From Nevskiaceae bacterium (lineage in GTDB: Bacteria; Pseudomonadota; Gammaproteobacteria; Nevskiales; Nevskiaceae): DNA of 64,000 bases. The notes under the pieces are model-generated. The model was not told the DNA's origin, ran no database searches, and worked only from the letters and a program-made list of their open reading frames with translations. The stretch lies in assembly GCA_004298465.1 (NCBI GenBank), contig SCRT01000001.1:1-64000 (forward strand), given 5' to 3'. The translations under genes were made by a program, and so were the position numbers. Shown in pieces: positions 38,122 through 45,403 of this stretch; the stretch's first letter is position 1; each line of letters starts with the position of its first letter.

Positions 38122-38157
38122 CTCCACTTCTGGCTGCTGCTAAAAATGGGGGGATCA

Positions 38158-38693
38158 CCGAACAACTGGATCTGGCCTACGAGGTCAACCGCTGCTGGGC
38201 ACTGGACTTCGTGCATGATGCGCTCTACTGCGGCAGGACGTTTCGTACGCTCAACGTGATCGATGAAGCCAACCGCGAGTGCCTGACCATCGAGGTGGGA
38301 ACCTCCATCCCGTCTGTGCGCCTGATCCGAGTTCTGGATCGACTCATCGACTGCTACGGGGCGCCCGAAGCGATTCGGTGCGACAAGGGCCCCGAGATGT
38401 GCAGTCAGGCATTTACCGACTGGGCCGCAGACCGGGGAATCCATATCCGCTACATCCAGCCTGGCAAGCCTAATCAGAACGCGTTTATCGAGCGCTTTAA
38501 CCGCACATACTGCACCGAGGTGCTCGATGCCTATCTGTTCTCAACCCTGGAGCAGGTACGGGCCATCACAGACCGATGGCTACGCGATGACAACGAATAC
38601 CGTCCCCACGCATCGCTGGGAGACATCCCGCCGGTGCAATTCCTGCCACGGCTAACAACGGTCCAGAACCTCTATCAGCGAGTGCCTACTTGA
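38158..38693 (+). pseudogene. 3' fragment of a second IS3-family transposase
   Basis: About 178 codons of an orfB C terminus start without a start codon at the right end of the first element (EQLDLAYEVNRCWALDFVHD) and run to a proper stop. The DDE core is visible: D in WALDFVHD, D in RCDKGPE (where DNG is usual) and E in AFIERFNRTY. It differs from the first element's orfB, so it is a separate IS whose left part is lost. Confidence 0.8.
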
Positions 38694-38702
38694 CGGGGAA
38701 GC

Positions 38703-39037
38703 TTACGCCATGGCGTAGGCGGCGGTCGAGAGCCCGCCGAGTGAGCGATGGGAGCGTTGGTGGTTGTAACGATGGCGCCAGTCCTCGGCCATGCGGCAAC
38801 CTCGTGCAAGCGGGTGAAGACGTAGCGGTCCAGGACCTCGGTGCGGAAGGTTCGGTTGAAGCGCTCGATGTATGCGTTCTGCTGTGGGTTTTCGGGCTGG
38901 ATGTAGTTCAGCTCGATGCCGTGTTGCTCGGTCCACCGCTGCAGCGCACCACTGATGTATTCGGGACCGTAGCACACCTGGAAGCCAAGTGGGCGGTCAT
39001 CGTCAACAGGGGCATTCTGAGGGTTCTCACACACCAC
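38703..39037 (-). pseudogene. third IS3-family transposase fragment, frameshifted
   Basis: On the minus strand [20 protein letters not shown] and NAYIERFNRTFRTEVLDRY encode the middle of an orfB. A frameshift near 38800 moves the end (EDWRHRYNHQRSHRSLGGLS) into another frame. It faces the other two elements. Between it and the next gene, 39038-39177 holds TTAAAAACTGACCCCC and an inverted CCCCCAAGGGGG, but no gene. Confidence 0.75.
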
Positions 39038-39177
39038 AGGAGTTCCAGGACGATGACTGTCAACGTCGGTTAAAAACTGACCCCCAAGGGGGCAGTATTA
39101 CATCGGCGGTGACAGCAGGGTTACCTTGGACATCTGCGGATACTGAACTGCGCGTGTTCGGCCATGACGGGTTACTG

Positions 39178-40899
39178 TTATGGTGTTTCAGCGTCTGTTT
39201 TTTCCAGTTTTTCGAGCCGGTATGCCATTTGTCCGCGGCTCAGCCCCAGCAGGCGAGCCGCCTGCGATACATTGCCCTGGGCTTTGTGCATGGCGGTGGA
39301 GAGCAGTTTTTTTTCAAAGTCTTCGAAGGCGAAGCCTTCATTCAGCAGAGTTTCACAGAGTTTGTCGGGCACGGCTTGCGCGTGCTCGGACGATTTTCCC
39401 AGGTGGCCATCGCCACGCTGCTCGACACGCAGGGCGACATCCCGTGACGTACCCAGAATGGGGGCGAGTGAATCGAGGTCGATGCGCTGGTTGCTTTCGG
39501 TCAGGATGATCCCGCGTTCGACCAGGTTCTCCAGTTCGCGGATGTTGCCGGGCCAGTCGTGTTCCATCAGGGCTTGCAGTGCCTTGTCGGTGATACCGGT
39601 AATCGTCTTGCCGTATTTCGACTTGAATTTACGCAAAAAATGGTTGACCAGCAGGGGAATGTCTTCGCGGCGTTCACGCAGGGCCGGGATAGAGACTGGG
39701 AACACGTTGAGGCGGTAGAGCAGGTCGACGCGGAACTTGCCGTTTGCAACGGCTGTTGCGAGGTCTTCATTGCTGGCCGCGATGATGCGGACATCAACTT
39801 TTTTGGTCTCGGTGCCGCCTACCCGGTCCAGTTCACCTTCCTGCAATACCCGTAGCAGCGCGGCCTGCGCGCGCGGGGTGAGCTCCGTGACTTCATCGAG
39901 AAACAGCGTGCCGCCGTTGGCACGTTCGAACTTGCCGGGACGTGAAGCGTGGGCGCCGGTGAAGGCGCCTTTTTCGACCCCGAAAAGCTCGGATTCGATC
40001 AGATCCGGTGGAATGCAGGCGCAATTGACAGTTACGAAAGGCCCTTGTGCGCGTTGCGACTGCTGGTAGAGGGTGCGTGCGAACACTTCCTTGCCGACGC
40101 CGGTTTCACCCTTCAGAAAAACCGTGATGTCGTTTTTTGCGGCTTTCTTCAGCAGTCTCCACGCGGCCAGCAGAGCGGGCGAGGTGCCCGCAAAGTTGAC
40201 CTTGATCGCCTCGTCTGCATAAGCGTGGGCATGGTTGCTGGCCTGGGCCTGGTTGAGTTGCTCCTGCAGGGTGAACAGTTCTTCTGCCAGCGATTCGGAC
40301 TGCAGGATGCGATTCAGCTCATCGGGGTCGTCCCATTCCTCCGTGGGGCGGCCGATGATCCGGCAGCGTTGCGCGCCGCAGGCTTGGCATTCCACTTCGT
40401 GGAAGAGGATCTGCCGGCCCATGTAGAAGGTTGTGAAGCCGCTGGAATACCCCGTCAGGAACGCGCACGCGGGCTTTGTGGTGCTGCCGCCGCTGGCCAG
40501 CAGCAAGTCTGCCTCGAAGGCGCCGTCCCACAACAGCTCGCCGTAGAAACTGCCGGCTTCCAGGTCGAATTCGATGCGGACGGGTTCGACATGCACCATC
40601 CCCTGGATCATGGCGAACTGGGGCCCGGCGGCAAAGGCGTCGGGGGTACTCAATTCGGGGCGCAGCTTGCGGGCCAGTTCAGCATCGCGCCAGCCGGAGT
40701 GGAACCCGAGACGCATCAACAGGGTGCTGGCGCGCTGTGCGCCGATTGTGGCGACCAGTTCGTCGCGCAGGTTCTGAAACAGGCAGCTGTGCACCAGCAG
40801 CATGCGGGTTTCCTGCATCCAGACCTTGCCGCGATCCGTGTCGAAGCGAATCTGGTTGACGAGGTCCCGGCTGGTGGGGAATTTGGGGCTGGCAGTCAT
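39178..40899 (-). CDS. XylR/DmpR-type sigma-54-dependent regulator
   Basis: This 573-residue activator has an N-terminal XylR_N sensory domain (about 20-120), a V4R domain (about 140-200), a helical B-linker, an AAA+ domain with Walker A GETGVGKE (264-271), the sigma-54 loop GAFTGAH (311-317) and TLFLDE, and a Fis-type helix-turn-helix at the end (QAARLLGLSRGQMAYRL). C145, E168, C171 and C179 match in spacing the zinc site of MopR/PoxR phenol sensors. Residue 124 is the expected Trp, but 96 is Ala where phenol sensors have His. It is divergent from the monooxygenase gene it probably controls. Confidence 0.9.
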   Translation of the reverse strand: MTASPKFPTSRDLVNQIRFDTDRGKVWMQETRMLLVHSCLFQNLRDELVATIGAQRASTLLMRLGFHSGWRDAELARKLRPELSTPDAFAAGPQFAMIQGMVHVEPVRIEFDLEAGSFYGELLWDGAFEADLLLASGGSTTKPACAFLTGYSSGFTTFYMGRQILFHEVECQACGAQRCRIIGRPTEEWDDPDELNRILQSESLAEELFTLQEQLNQAQASNHAHAYADEAIKVNFAGTSPALLAAWRLLKKAAKNDITVFLKGETGVGKEVFARTLYQQSQRAQGPFVTVNCACIPPDLIESELFGVEKGAFTGAHASRPGKFERANGGTLFLDEVTELTPRAQAALLRVLQEGELDRVGGTETKKVDVRIIAASNEDLATAVANGKFRVDLLYRLNVFPVSIPALRERREDIPLLVNHFLRKFKSKYGKTITGITDKALQALMEHDWPGNIRELENLVERGIILTESNQRIDLDSLAPILGTSRDVALRVEQRGDGHLGKSSEHAQAVPDKLCETLLNEGFAFEDFEKKLLSTAMHKAQGNVSQAARLLGLSRGQMAYRLEKLEKTDAETP

Positions 40900-41034
40900 C
40901 GTGGTCGGTACCTTCGCGTTGCAGACATCTCGCAGCCGCCAATTTCTTGTGGTGCAGCGAGGCCGCCCGCAAAGGTTGTGTGGGCTTCGATGCTACACAA
41001 CATTCCGACCTGTAGCCATCCCGCGCAGCTGCCG

Positions 41035-41062
41035 CATTTGCTGGCATCCGATTCAGCAAATG
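41035..41062. promoter_or_regulatory. perfect inverted repeat, probable activator binding site
   Basis: CATTTGCTG and CAGCAAATG are exact reverse complements separated by 10 bases. The site lies about 100-130 bases upstream of the -24 box of the monooxygenase promoter, a normal distance for a sigma-54 enhancer. An AT-rich stretch with TTCAT-N8-ATGAA (41126-41143) lies between, suitable for DNA bending. The remaining part of 40900-41247 holds no gene. Confidence 0.6.
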
Positions 41063-41164
41063 AAAAAATATGGGGTAGTCCAAGCCTGTGGTGAAAATCC
41101 ATCGAGTTCGGAGAGGGATTCCCAGTTCATTGAAATATATGAATATTACTGGCCATTTCGCGAT

Positions 41165-41180
41165 TGGCATGCACGTTGCT
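41165..41180 (+). promoter_or_regulatory. sigma-54 (-24/-12) promoter of the monooxygenase gene
   Basis: TGGCATGCACGTTGCT matches the sigma-54 consensus TGGCAC-N5-TTGC closely, with the required GG-N10-GC spacing. It would start transcription near 41191, leaving a leader of about 57 bases. Together with the divergent sigma-54 activator gene it makes the regulatory logic of this locus unusually clear. Confidence 0.85.
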
Positions 41181-41247
41181 TTATTGAGCGCTGAATGAGC
41201 TTCACTGGGTTCAGCAAAGAATGCAACAAGCAACAGGAGGAATCACC

Positions 41248-42894
41248 ATGTCCATTCAGCCCCATACCCCCGTCCATCTTGACGCCGTTGTCGTCGGCGC
41301 CGGCTTCGCCGGCCTGTACATGCTCCACGCGCTGCGCGACCGGCTCGGTTTGAAGGCCACCGTATTTGAAGCCGCCGATGACGTGGGTGGCACCTGGTAC
41401 TGGAATCGCTACCCCGGCGCACGCTGCGACATTGACAGCTACGACTACTCGTTCTCTTTCTCGGATGAAATCCAGCAGGAGTGGACGTGGTCGGAGAAAT
41501 ACGCCGCCCAGCCGGAGATCATGAAATACCTGCAGTTTGTGGCCGACAAGCTCAAGCTGCGCCCAGACATCAACTTTGAGACACGGGTGGTCTCCTCCAC
41601 CTACGACGAACACGCCCGGCGCTGGGTCATCAGGACCGACCGCGGCCATACCGTCGTGTGCAAATACTACATCTCGGGTGCCGGCACGCTGTCCAACGCC
41701 GCCGACCCGGCCTTCAAAGGTAAGCACAGCTTCAAGGGCGAGGTCTATTCCACGTCCGCATGGCCGCATGAGCCGGTCGATTTCACCGGCAAGACCGTCG
41801 GCATCATCGGCACCGGCGCTTCGGCCATCCAGGCGATTCCGCTCATTGCGCAGCAGGCTAAGCACCTTACCGTGTTCCAGCGCACGCCGAACTACACCGT
41901 GCCGCTGCAGAACTGCCGTGAGACCGAGGAAGAAGTGAAGGCCATCAAGGCCAACTACGCGGAAATCCGCAAGCAGTCCAAGGCGGCACTGGCCGGCGTG
42001 GCCTTTCCGAGCATGCGGACATCCATGTTCGACGACACGCCTGAACAGGTGCAGCAGCACCTGGAGTACTGCTGGAATGCGGGTGGTTTCAGCCTGTGGT
42101 TGGGGGCCTACGGCGATGTGCTCACAGATGAAAAGGCCAGCAACATCGTGGCCGAGTTTGTCCGCAGCAAGATTCGCCAGCGCGTCACCGACCCCAAGAC
42201 GGCGGAAAAGCTGTGCCCGCGTTACCTGTACGGCACCAAGCGCCAGCCCTGCGAAACCCGCTATTACGAAACCTACAATCGCGACAACGTGGCGCTTGTT
42301 GACGTGAAGGCCGACCCGATCCAGCAGATTACCGAAGATGGCATCGACCTTGAAAGCGGCCAGTCCGTGCACTTCGACTGCCTTATCTATGCCACCGGTT
42401 TCGACGCCTTTACCGGCCCCTTGTACAAGTTGGGGGTGAAAGGCCGTGGCGGCGCCACGTTGCAGGCACATTGGCGCACGGGGGTGCGCACGAATCTCGG
42501 TTTGATGAGCCACGGTTTCCCGAATTTCTTCATGATTACCGGGCCGCAGAGCCCATCGGTGTTGTTCAACATGCCGCTGGGCATTGAGCAACACGTGGAG
42601 TGGATCGCGGACGCCATCCGCTACATGGAAGACAACGGCCTGGAAGCGATTGAGCCGGCGCTCGAAGAGGAAGTGGAATGGGACAAGCTGGTCGCTGACA
42701 TTGCCAACGCCACACTCCTGCCCAGGACCGACACCTGGTACACCGGTTCCAATATTCCCGGCAAGCCGCGCAAGTTCCTCGTCTACCTGGGTGGCGGTGC
42801 CGCCTACAAGCAGACCTGCGATGAAGTTGCTCGAAATGGCTATACCGGGTTTGTTTTCGAGAGCGACCCGTCGCTCAGTGCCAACGTTGCGTGA
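41248..42894 (+). CDS. type I Baeyer-Villiger monooxygenase (flavin)
   Basis: This 548-residue FAD/NADPH enzyme inserts oxygen next to a ketone to give an ester or lactone. It has GAGFAG (17-22) for FAD, GGTWYWNRYPGARCD, and GTGASA (188-193) for NADPH. The family fingerprint FxGxxxHxxxWP appears as FKGEVYSTSAWP (162-173): serine 168 stands where the signature histidine should be. I chose the ATG 6 bases after AGGAGG instead of one 27 bases upstream. It is alone behind a sigma-54 promoter. The substrate is probably a cyclic, linear or aryl ketone. Confidence 0.88.
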   Translation: MSIQPHTPVHLDAVVVGAGFAGLYMLHALRDRLGLKATVFEAADDVGGTWYWNRYPGARCDIDSYDYSFSFSDEIQQEWTWSEKYAAQPEIMKYLQFVADKLKLRPDINFETRVVSSTYDEHARRWVIRTDRGHTVVCKYYISGAGTLSNAADPAFKGKHSFKGEVYSTSAWPHEPVDFTGKTVGIIGTGASAIQAIPLIAQQAKHLTVFQRTPNYTVPLQNCRETEEEVKAIKANYAEIRKQSKAALAGVAFPSMRTSMFDDTPEQVQQHLEYCWNAGGFSLWLGAYGDVLTDEKASNIVAEFVRSKIRQRVTDPKTAEKLCPRYLYGTKRQPCETRYYETYNRDNVALVDVKADPIQQITEDGIDLESGQSVHFDCLIYATGFDAFTGPLYKLGVKGRGGATLQAHWRTGVRTNLGLMSHGFPNFFMITGPQSPSVLFNMPLGIEQHVEWIADAIRYMEDNGLEAIEPALEEEVEWDKLVADIANATLLPRTDTWYTGSNIPGKPRKFLVYLGGGAAYKQTCDEVARNGYTGFVFESDPSLSANVA

Positions 42895-43056
42895 AGACCG
42901 TTAAATCCACGACTGGGTGAAAATCGTTGCTGCGTCTCGGGTGCCTGGTAGCGGGTTCGTTGCCGGGTCGACGCAGCCTGATTCTTGGGTCCTCCCGCGA
43001 TCGGTAACGTATGGGTGGACCCCGAGACTTGAGGCGCTCGACCCATTACAATGGGC

Positions 43057-43164
43057 AGGTCATTGGGGAGTAGCCGCTCTTCCACGAGAAGAGGCTTGCG
43101 TCAACACACTTGGCCATCTGGCCATGGCGCAGGCAGTTCCCGAGCCTGGCAAGACCTTTGACCA
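43057..43164 (+). ncRNA. yybP-ykoY manganese riboswitch
   Basis: Signature blocks of this class are present in order: CATTGGGGAGTAGC, GCGTCAACACACT, GGCGCAGGC and AAGACCTTTGACC. GGTCA at 43058-43062 can pair with TGACC at 43159-43163 to close the P1 stem. The motif lies about 65 bases before a UPF0016 Mn exporter gene, the expected partner. A TACAAT hexamer at 43047-43052 could be its -10 box. The 42895-43056 stretch before it has only short hairpins. Confidence 0.85.
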
Positions 43165-43202
43165 CCACGCATCCGACTTGGCCGGGGAAGCGGGGTGGTC
43201 AA
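43158..43202 (+). promoter_or_regulatory. alternative hairpin overlapping riboswitch P1
   Basis: TTGACCACC at 43158-43166 and GGTGGTCAA at 43194-43202 are perfect 9-base complements. The left arm includes the 3' strand of the riboswitch P1 stem, so the two pairings exclude each other. No T-run follows, so it is not a standard terminator. It ends 27 bases before the ATG and could work on translation or on Rho access. Confidence 0.6.
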
Positions 43203-43229
43203 TCGTTTGCAGACCGGCCTGGAACTCTC

Positions 43230-43808
43230 ATGGAACCTTTTCTCGTTTCGACCGGAGTTGTCGCCCTCGCCGAGATCGGCGACAAGACGCAGCTCCTGGC
43301 CTTCATTCTCGCCGCGCGCTTCAAGAAGCCGGTGCCCATCATCCTGGCCATTCTGGCTGCAACCCTTGTCAACCACGGACTTGCGGGTGCGCTTGGGGCG
43401 TGGATCACCGTGGCCGTGAGCCCGGACATCCTGCGCTGGGTGCTGGGGCTTTCGTTCATCGGCATGGCCATCTGGATGCTCATTCCCGACAAGGTCGAGA
43501 ATGACAAGACCCAGGTCGCCGAGCGGTTTGGCGTGTTCGGCGCGACGCTCGTGACCTTCTTTCTTGCCGAGATGGGTGACAAGACCCAGATCGCAACCGT
43601 CGCGATGGCCGCACACTATGGAACGCCTGTGCTGGTCGTGGCCGGCACGACGCTCGGGATGCTGATTGCTGATGTGCCGGCCGTGTTCGTTGGCGACAAG
43701 CTGGCGACCAGGATTCCGATGAAATGGGTCCATTCGATTGCGGCGGCGATCTTTGCGTTGTTGGGTGTGGCAACGTTGCTGGGTGCCGCCTCCAGACTCG
43801 GATTTTGA
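43230..43808 (+). CDS. mneA: UPF0016/GDT1 family manganese exporter
   Basis: This 192-residue inner-membrane protein has six predicted helices in two repeats, each carrying the family motif E-x-G-D-K-T (AEIGDKTQ near residue 15 and AEMGDKTQ near 110). Members such as MneA of Vibrio and TMEM165 move manganese or calcium. The riboswitch directly upstream indicates control by manganese. I placed the start at ATG 43230, since the upstream in-frame stretch is riboswitch RNA. Confidence 0.88.
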   Translation: MEPFLVSTGVVALAEIGDKTQLLAFILAARFKKPVPIILAILAATLVNHGLAGALGAWITVAVSPDILRWVLGLSFIGMAIWMLIPDKVENDKTQVAERFGVFGATLVTFFLAEMGDKTQIATVAMAAHYGTPVLVVAGTTLGMLIADVPAVFVGDKLATRIPMKWVHSIAAAIFALLGVATLLGAASRLGF

Positions 43809-44025
43809 CGCGGGCGAGCGTAAGCCGAGCGCTTGCCCTGCCGGATTCACCGCCACGCGATCTGGGCGCGGTGCGCCTGTGGGTGAGCGCCGAGAATCCA
43901 TGGGTGGGTTTCTCGGTTCTGCTCGATCAGGTCGTTTCGCGCCATCGGGTGCGGACGTTCCCCGTCCGCATTGTCAAGCGCAAACTTCGGGGGCTGTCGA
44001 TTCCGGCTTCGGCATCCCCCGGCCA

Positions 44026-44056
44026 CAAAAAACGCCCCGGCGTGAACCGGGGCGTT
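44026..44056 (-). terminator. intrinsic terminator of the ompA-like gene
   Basis: On the minus strand AACGCCCCGG and CCGGGGCGTT form a 10-bp stem around a 6-base loop, followed by a run of six or more T. It lies 28 bases past the stop of the OmpA-like gene. The 43809-44025 gap before it contains only a 7-bp inverted repeat (TGCGGAC/GTCCGCA). Confidence 0.85.
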
Positions 44057-44083
44057 CGTGACACAAAAACCTTGGGAGAGCGA

Positions 44084-45259
44084 TCACTTGACCTTGGTGA
44101 TCTTCACTTCCGTGCGGCGGTTCTTGGCGCGGCCTTCCGCCGTGTTGTTGTCGGCAACCGGGTTGGCCATGCCGAAGCCCTTGGCCGTCATGCGGCTGTC
44201 CTCGACGCCGTGGTTGGCAAGATATTTCTTGACGACGTTGGCGCGGCGTTCGGACAGTTTCTTGTTGTAGGTCTTGGCGCCGATGCTGTCGGTGTAGCCA
44301 TCGAGTTCGACGTCGACGCCCTTATGGCTGCCGAGCGCGCTCGAGACCATGTCAAGGATGTTGGTGGCGCCGGGTTCGAGCGTGGATCGGTCGAACGCGA
44401 AGTTCACGCCTGTCAGGGCGAAGCTGTCACCCGGCTTGCAGCCTTCGATGCTGAAGGGCTGGCCGAGAACGGGTGTTTCGCATGGCGGCGGCGGGGGCGG
44501 CGGCGTGACCGGCACCACGGCGACCGGTTCGGGCGCAGGGGCTGGCGGCGGGGGCGGCGGAACCGGCGCCGCGCCGAGCGGAATGCGCAGGCCTGCCATC
44601 AACACGGCTTCGTCGAGCGACACGGAGCCGGGGCGCAGCGCACCGCGAGAGCGGTGGTCGAATCGATACAAGCCCTGCAGACGCAGTGCCGATCCGGTGA
44701 TGTACTTGCCGAACAGCCAGTCCAGCGACAGGTCGTAGCCCAGGCCGGCATCCGCGATCAGCGAAAGGTTCTTCAGCTTGCTGGTGGTGTCGTTCGTGAC
44801 GCCGGGCTGCTCGTGGTTGGAGCCGGCCATCACGTCCAGATGCACGAACATCGGGGCGAACAGGGAGCCGGCACGGTTCGAGAACGGGAAGTAGTTGGCC
44901 CCGAAACCCCCGCCGTAGACGCGGGCAGACGTCGGCAGGTTGATCGGCGAGATGCCCAAGGCGCGGGCCGTGTCGAAGAATTCCTGCCGGTTGTTGGAGC
45001 CCAGCGGATACTTGTTGTAGAAACCGATGAGCGACAGTTCGAGGTAATCGGTGACGCGCTTGCCGAATTCCAGCTGCCCCCCGACACCGTTTCGGGTGTT
45101 GCGGTCTCCGTCAGCGAAGGTGTAGGTCGCGGAGGGCGCGATGTAGAAGCGCCGGTCCGGTGGCGTGGTGGAATCGCCTTGTGCGTAGGCGAGGGTGCTG
45201 CCCAGCAGGCCGAGCGTGACGCCGGCGCATACCGCAAGGTGTGGTGTGGATCGTTTCAT
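44084..45259 (-). CDS. ompA: OmpA/OprF-like outer membrane porin
   Basis: This 391-residue outer-membrane protein has a signal peptide (cleaved after about residue 26, AYAQ), a beta-barrel of about 230 residues, a proline-rich linker holding runs of six or seven prolines, two cysteines (PCETP and EGCKPG), and a C-terminal OmpA peptidoglycan-binding domain (GYTDSIGAKTYNKKLSERRA). I started at ATG 45259 to give a clean signal peptide. OprF-like proteins fix the outer membrane to the cell wall and can act as a slow porin. It has its own terminator. Confidence 0.88.
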   Translation of the reverse strand: MKRSTPHLAVCAGVTLGLLGSTLAYAQGDSTTPPDRRFYIAPSATYTFADGDRNTRNGVGGQLEFGKRVTDYLELSLIGFYNKYPLGSNNRQEFFDTARALGISPINLPTSARVYGGGFGANYFPFSNRAGSLFAPMFVHLDVMAGSNHEQPGVTNDTTSKLKNLSLIADAGLGYDLSLDWLFGKYITGSALRLQGLYRFDHRSRGALRPGSVSLDEAVLMAGLRIPLGAAPVPPPPPPAPAPEPVAVVPVTPPPPPPPCETPVLGQPFSIEGCKPGDSFALTGVNFAFDRSTLEPGATNILDMVSSALGSHKGVDVELDGYTDSIGAKTYNKKLSERRANVVKKYLANHGVEDSRMTAKGFGMANPVADNNTAEGRAKNRRTEVKITKVK

Positions 45260-45403
45260 TGTGCAATGGCTCCCTGGGTGAAATGCTGCAGTGCACAGTT
45301 TAGCGATCCTGCGCCCGGCTTTCATTCGGCCCGGTACAAAGCCGGCTTCGATGCCGCGATTGAACGGCGGCGCGCAGAGATGATCGGGTGGGTTCTTTTT
45401 CGA

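Larger units (their letters stand above)
37021..38157 (+). mobile_element. defective IS3-family insertion sequence
   Basis: The element is 1137 bases long. Its left end starts TAATCCCCCCAG and its right end, reversed, starts TGATCCCCCCAT. The two ends share about 34 bases with several mismatches (both continue to GGCAGCC or AGCAGCC, then GAAGTGG). It carries orfA and orfB overlapping at an A7 run, the IS3 family layout. I see no flanking target duplication. orfA has an internal deletion and orfB two frameshifts and a stop, so it cannot move by itself. Confidence 0.8.

Noticed and set aside
37021..38157. Intact, mobile IS3 element
   Set aside because: orfA has an internal deletion and orfB has two frameshifts and a stop, with no target duplication visible.
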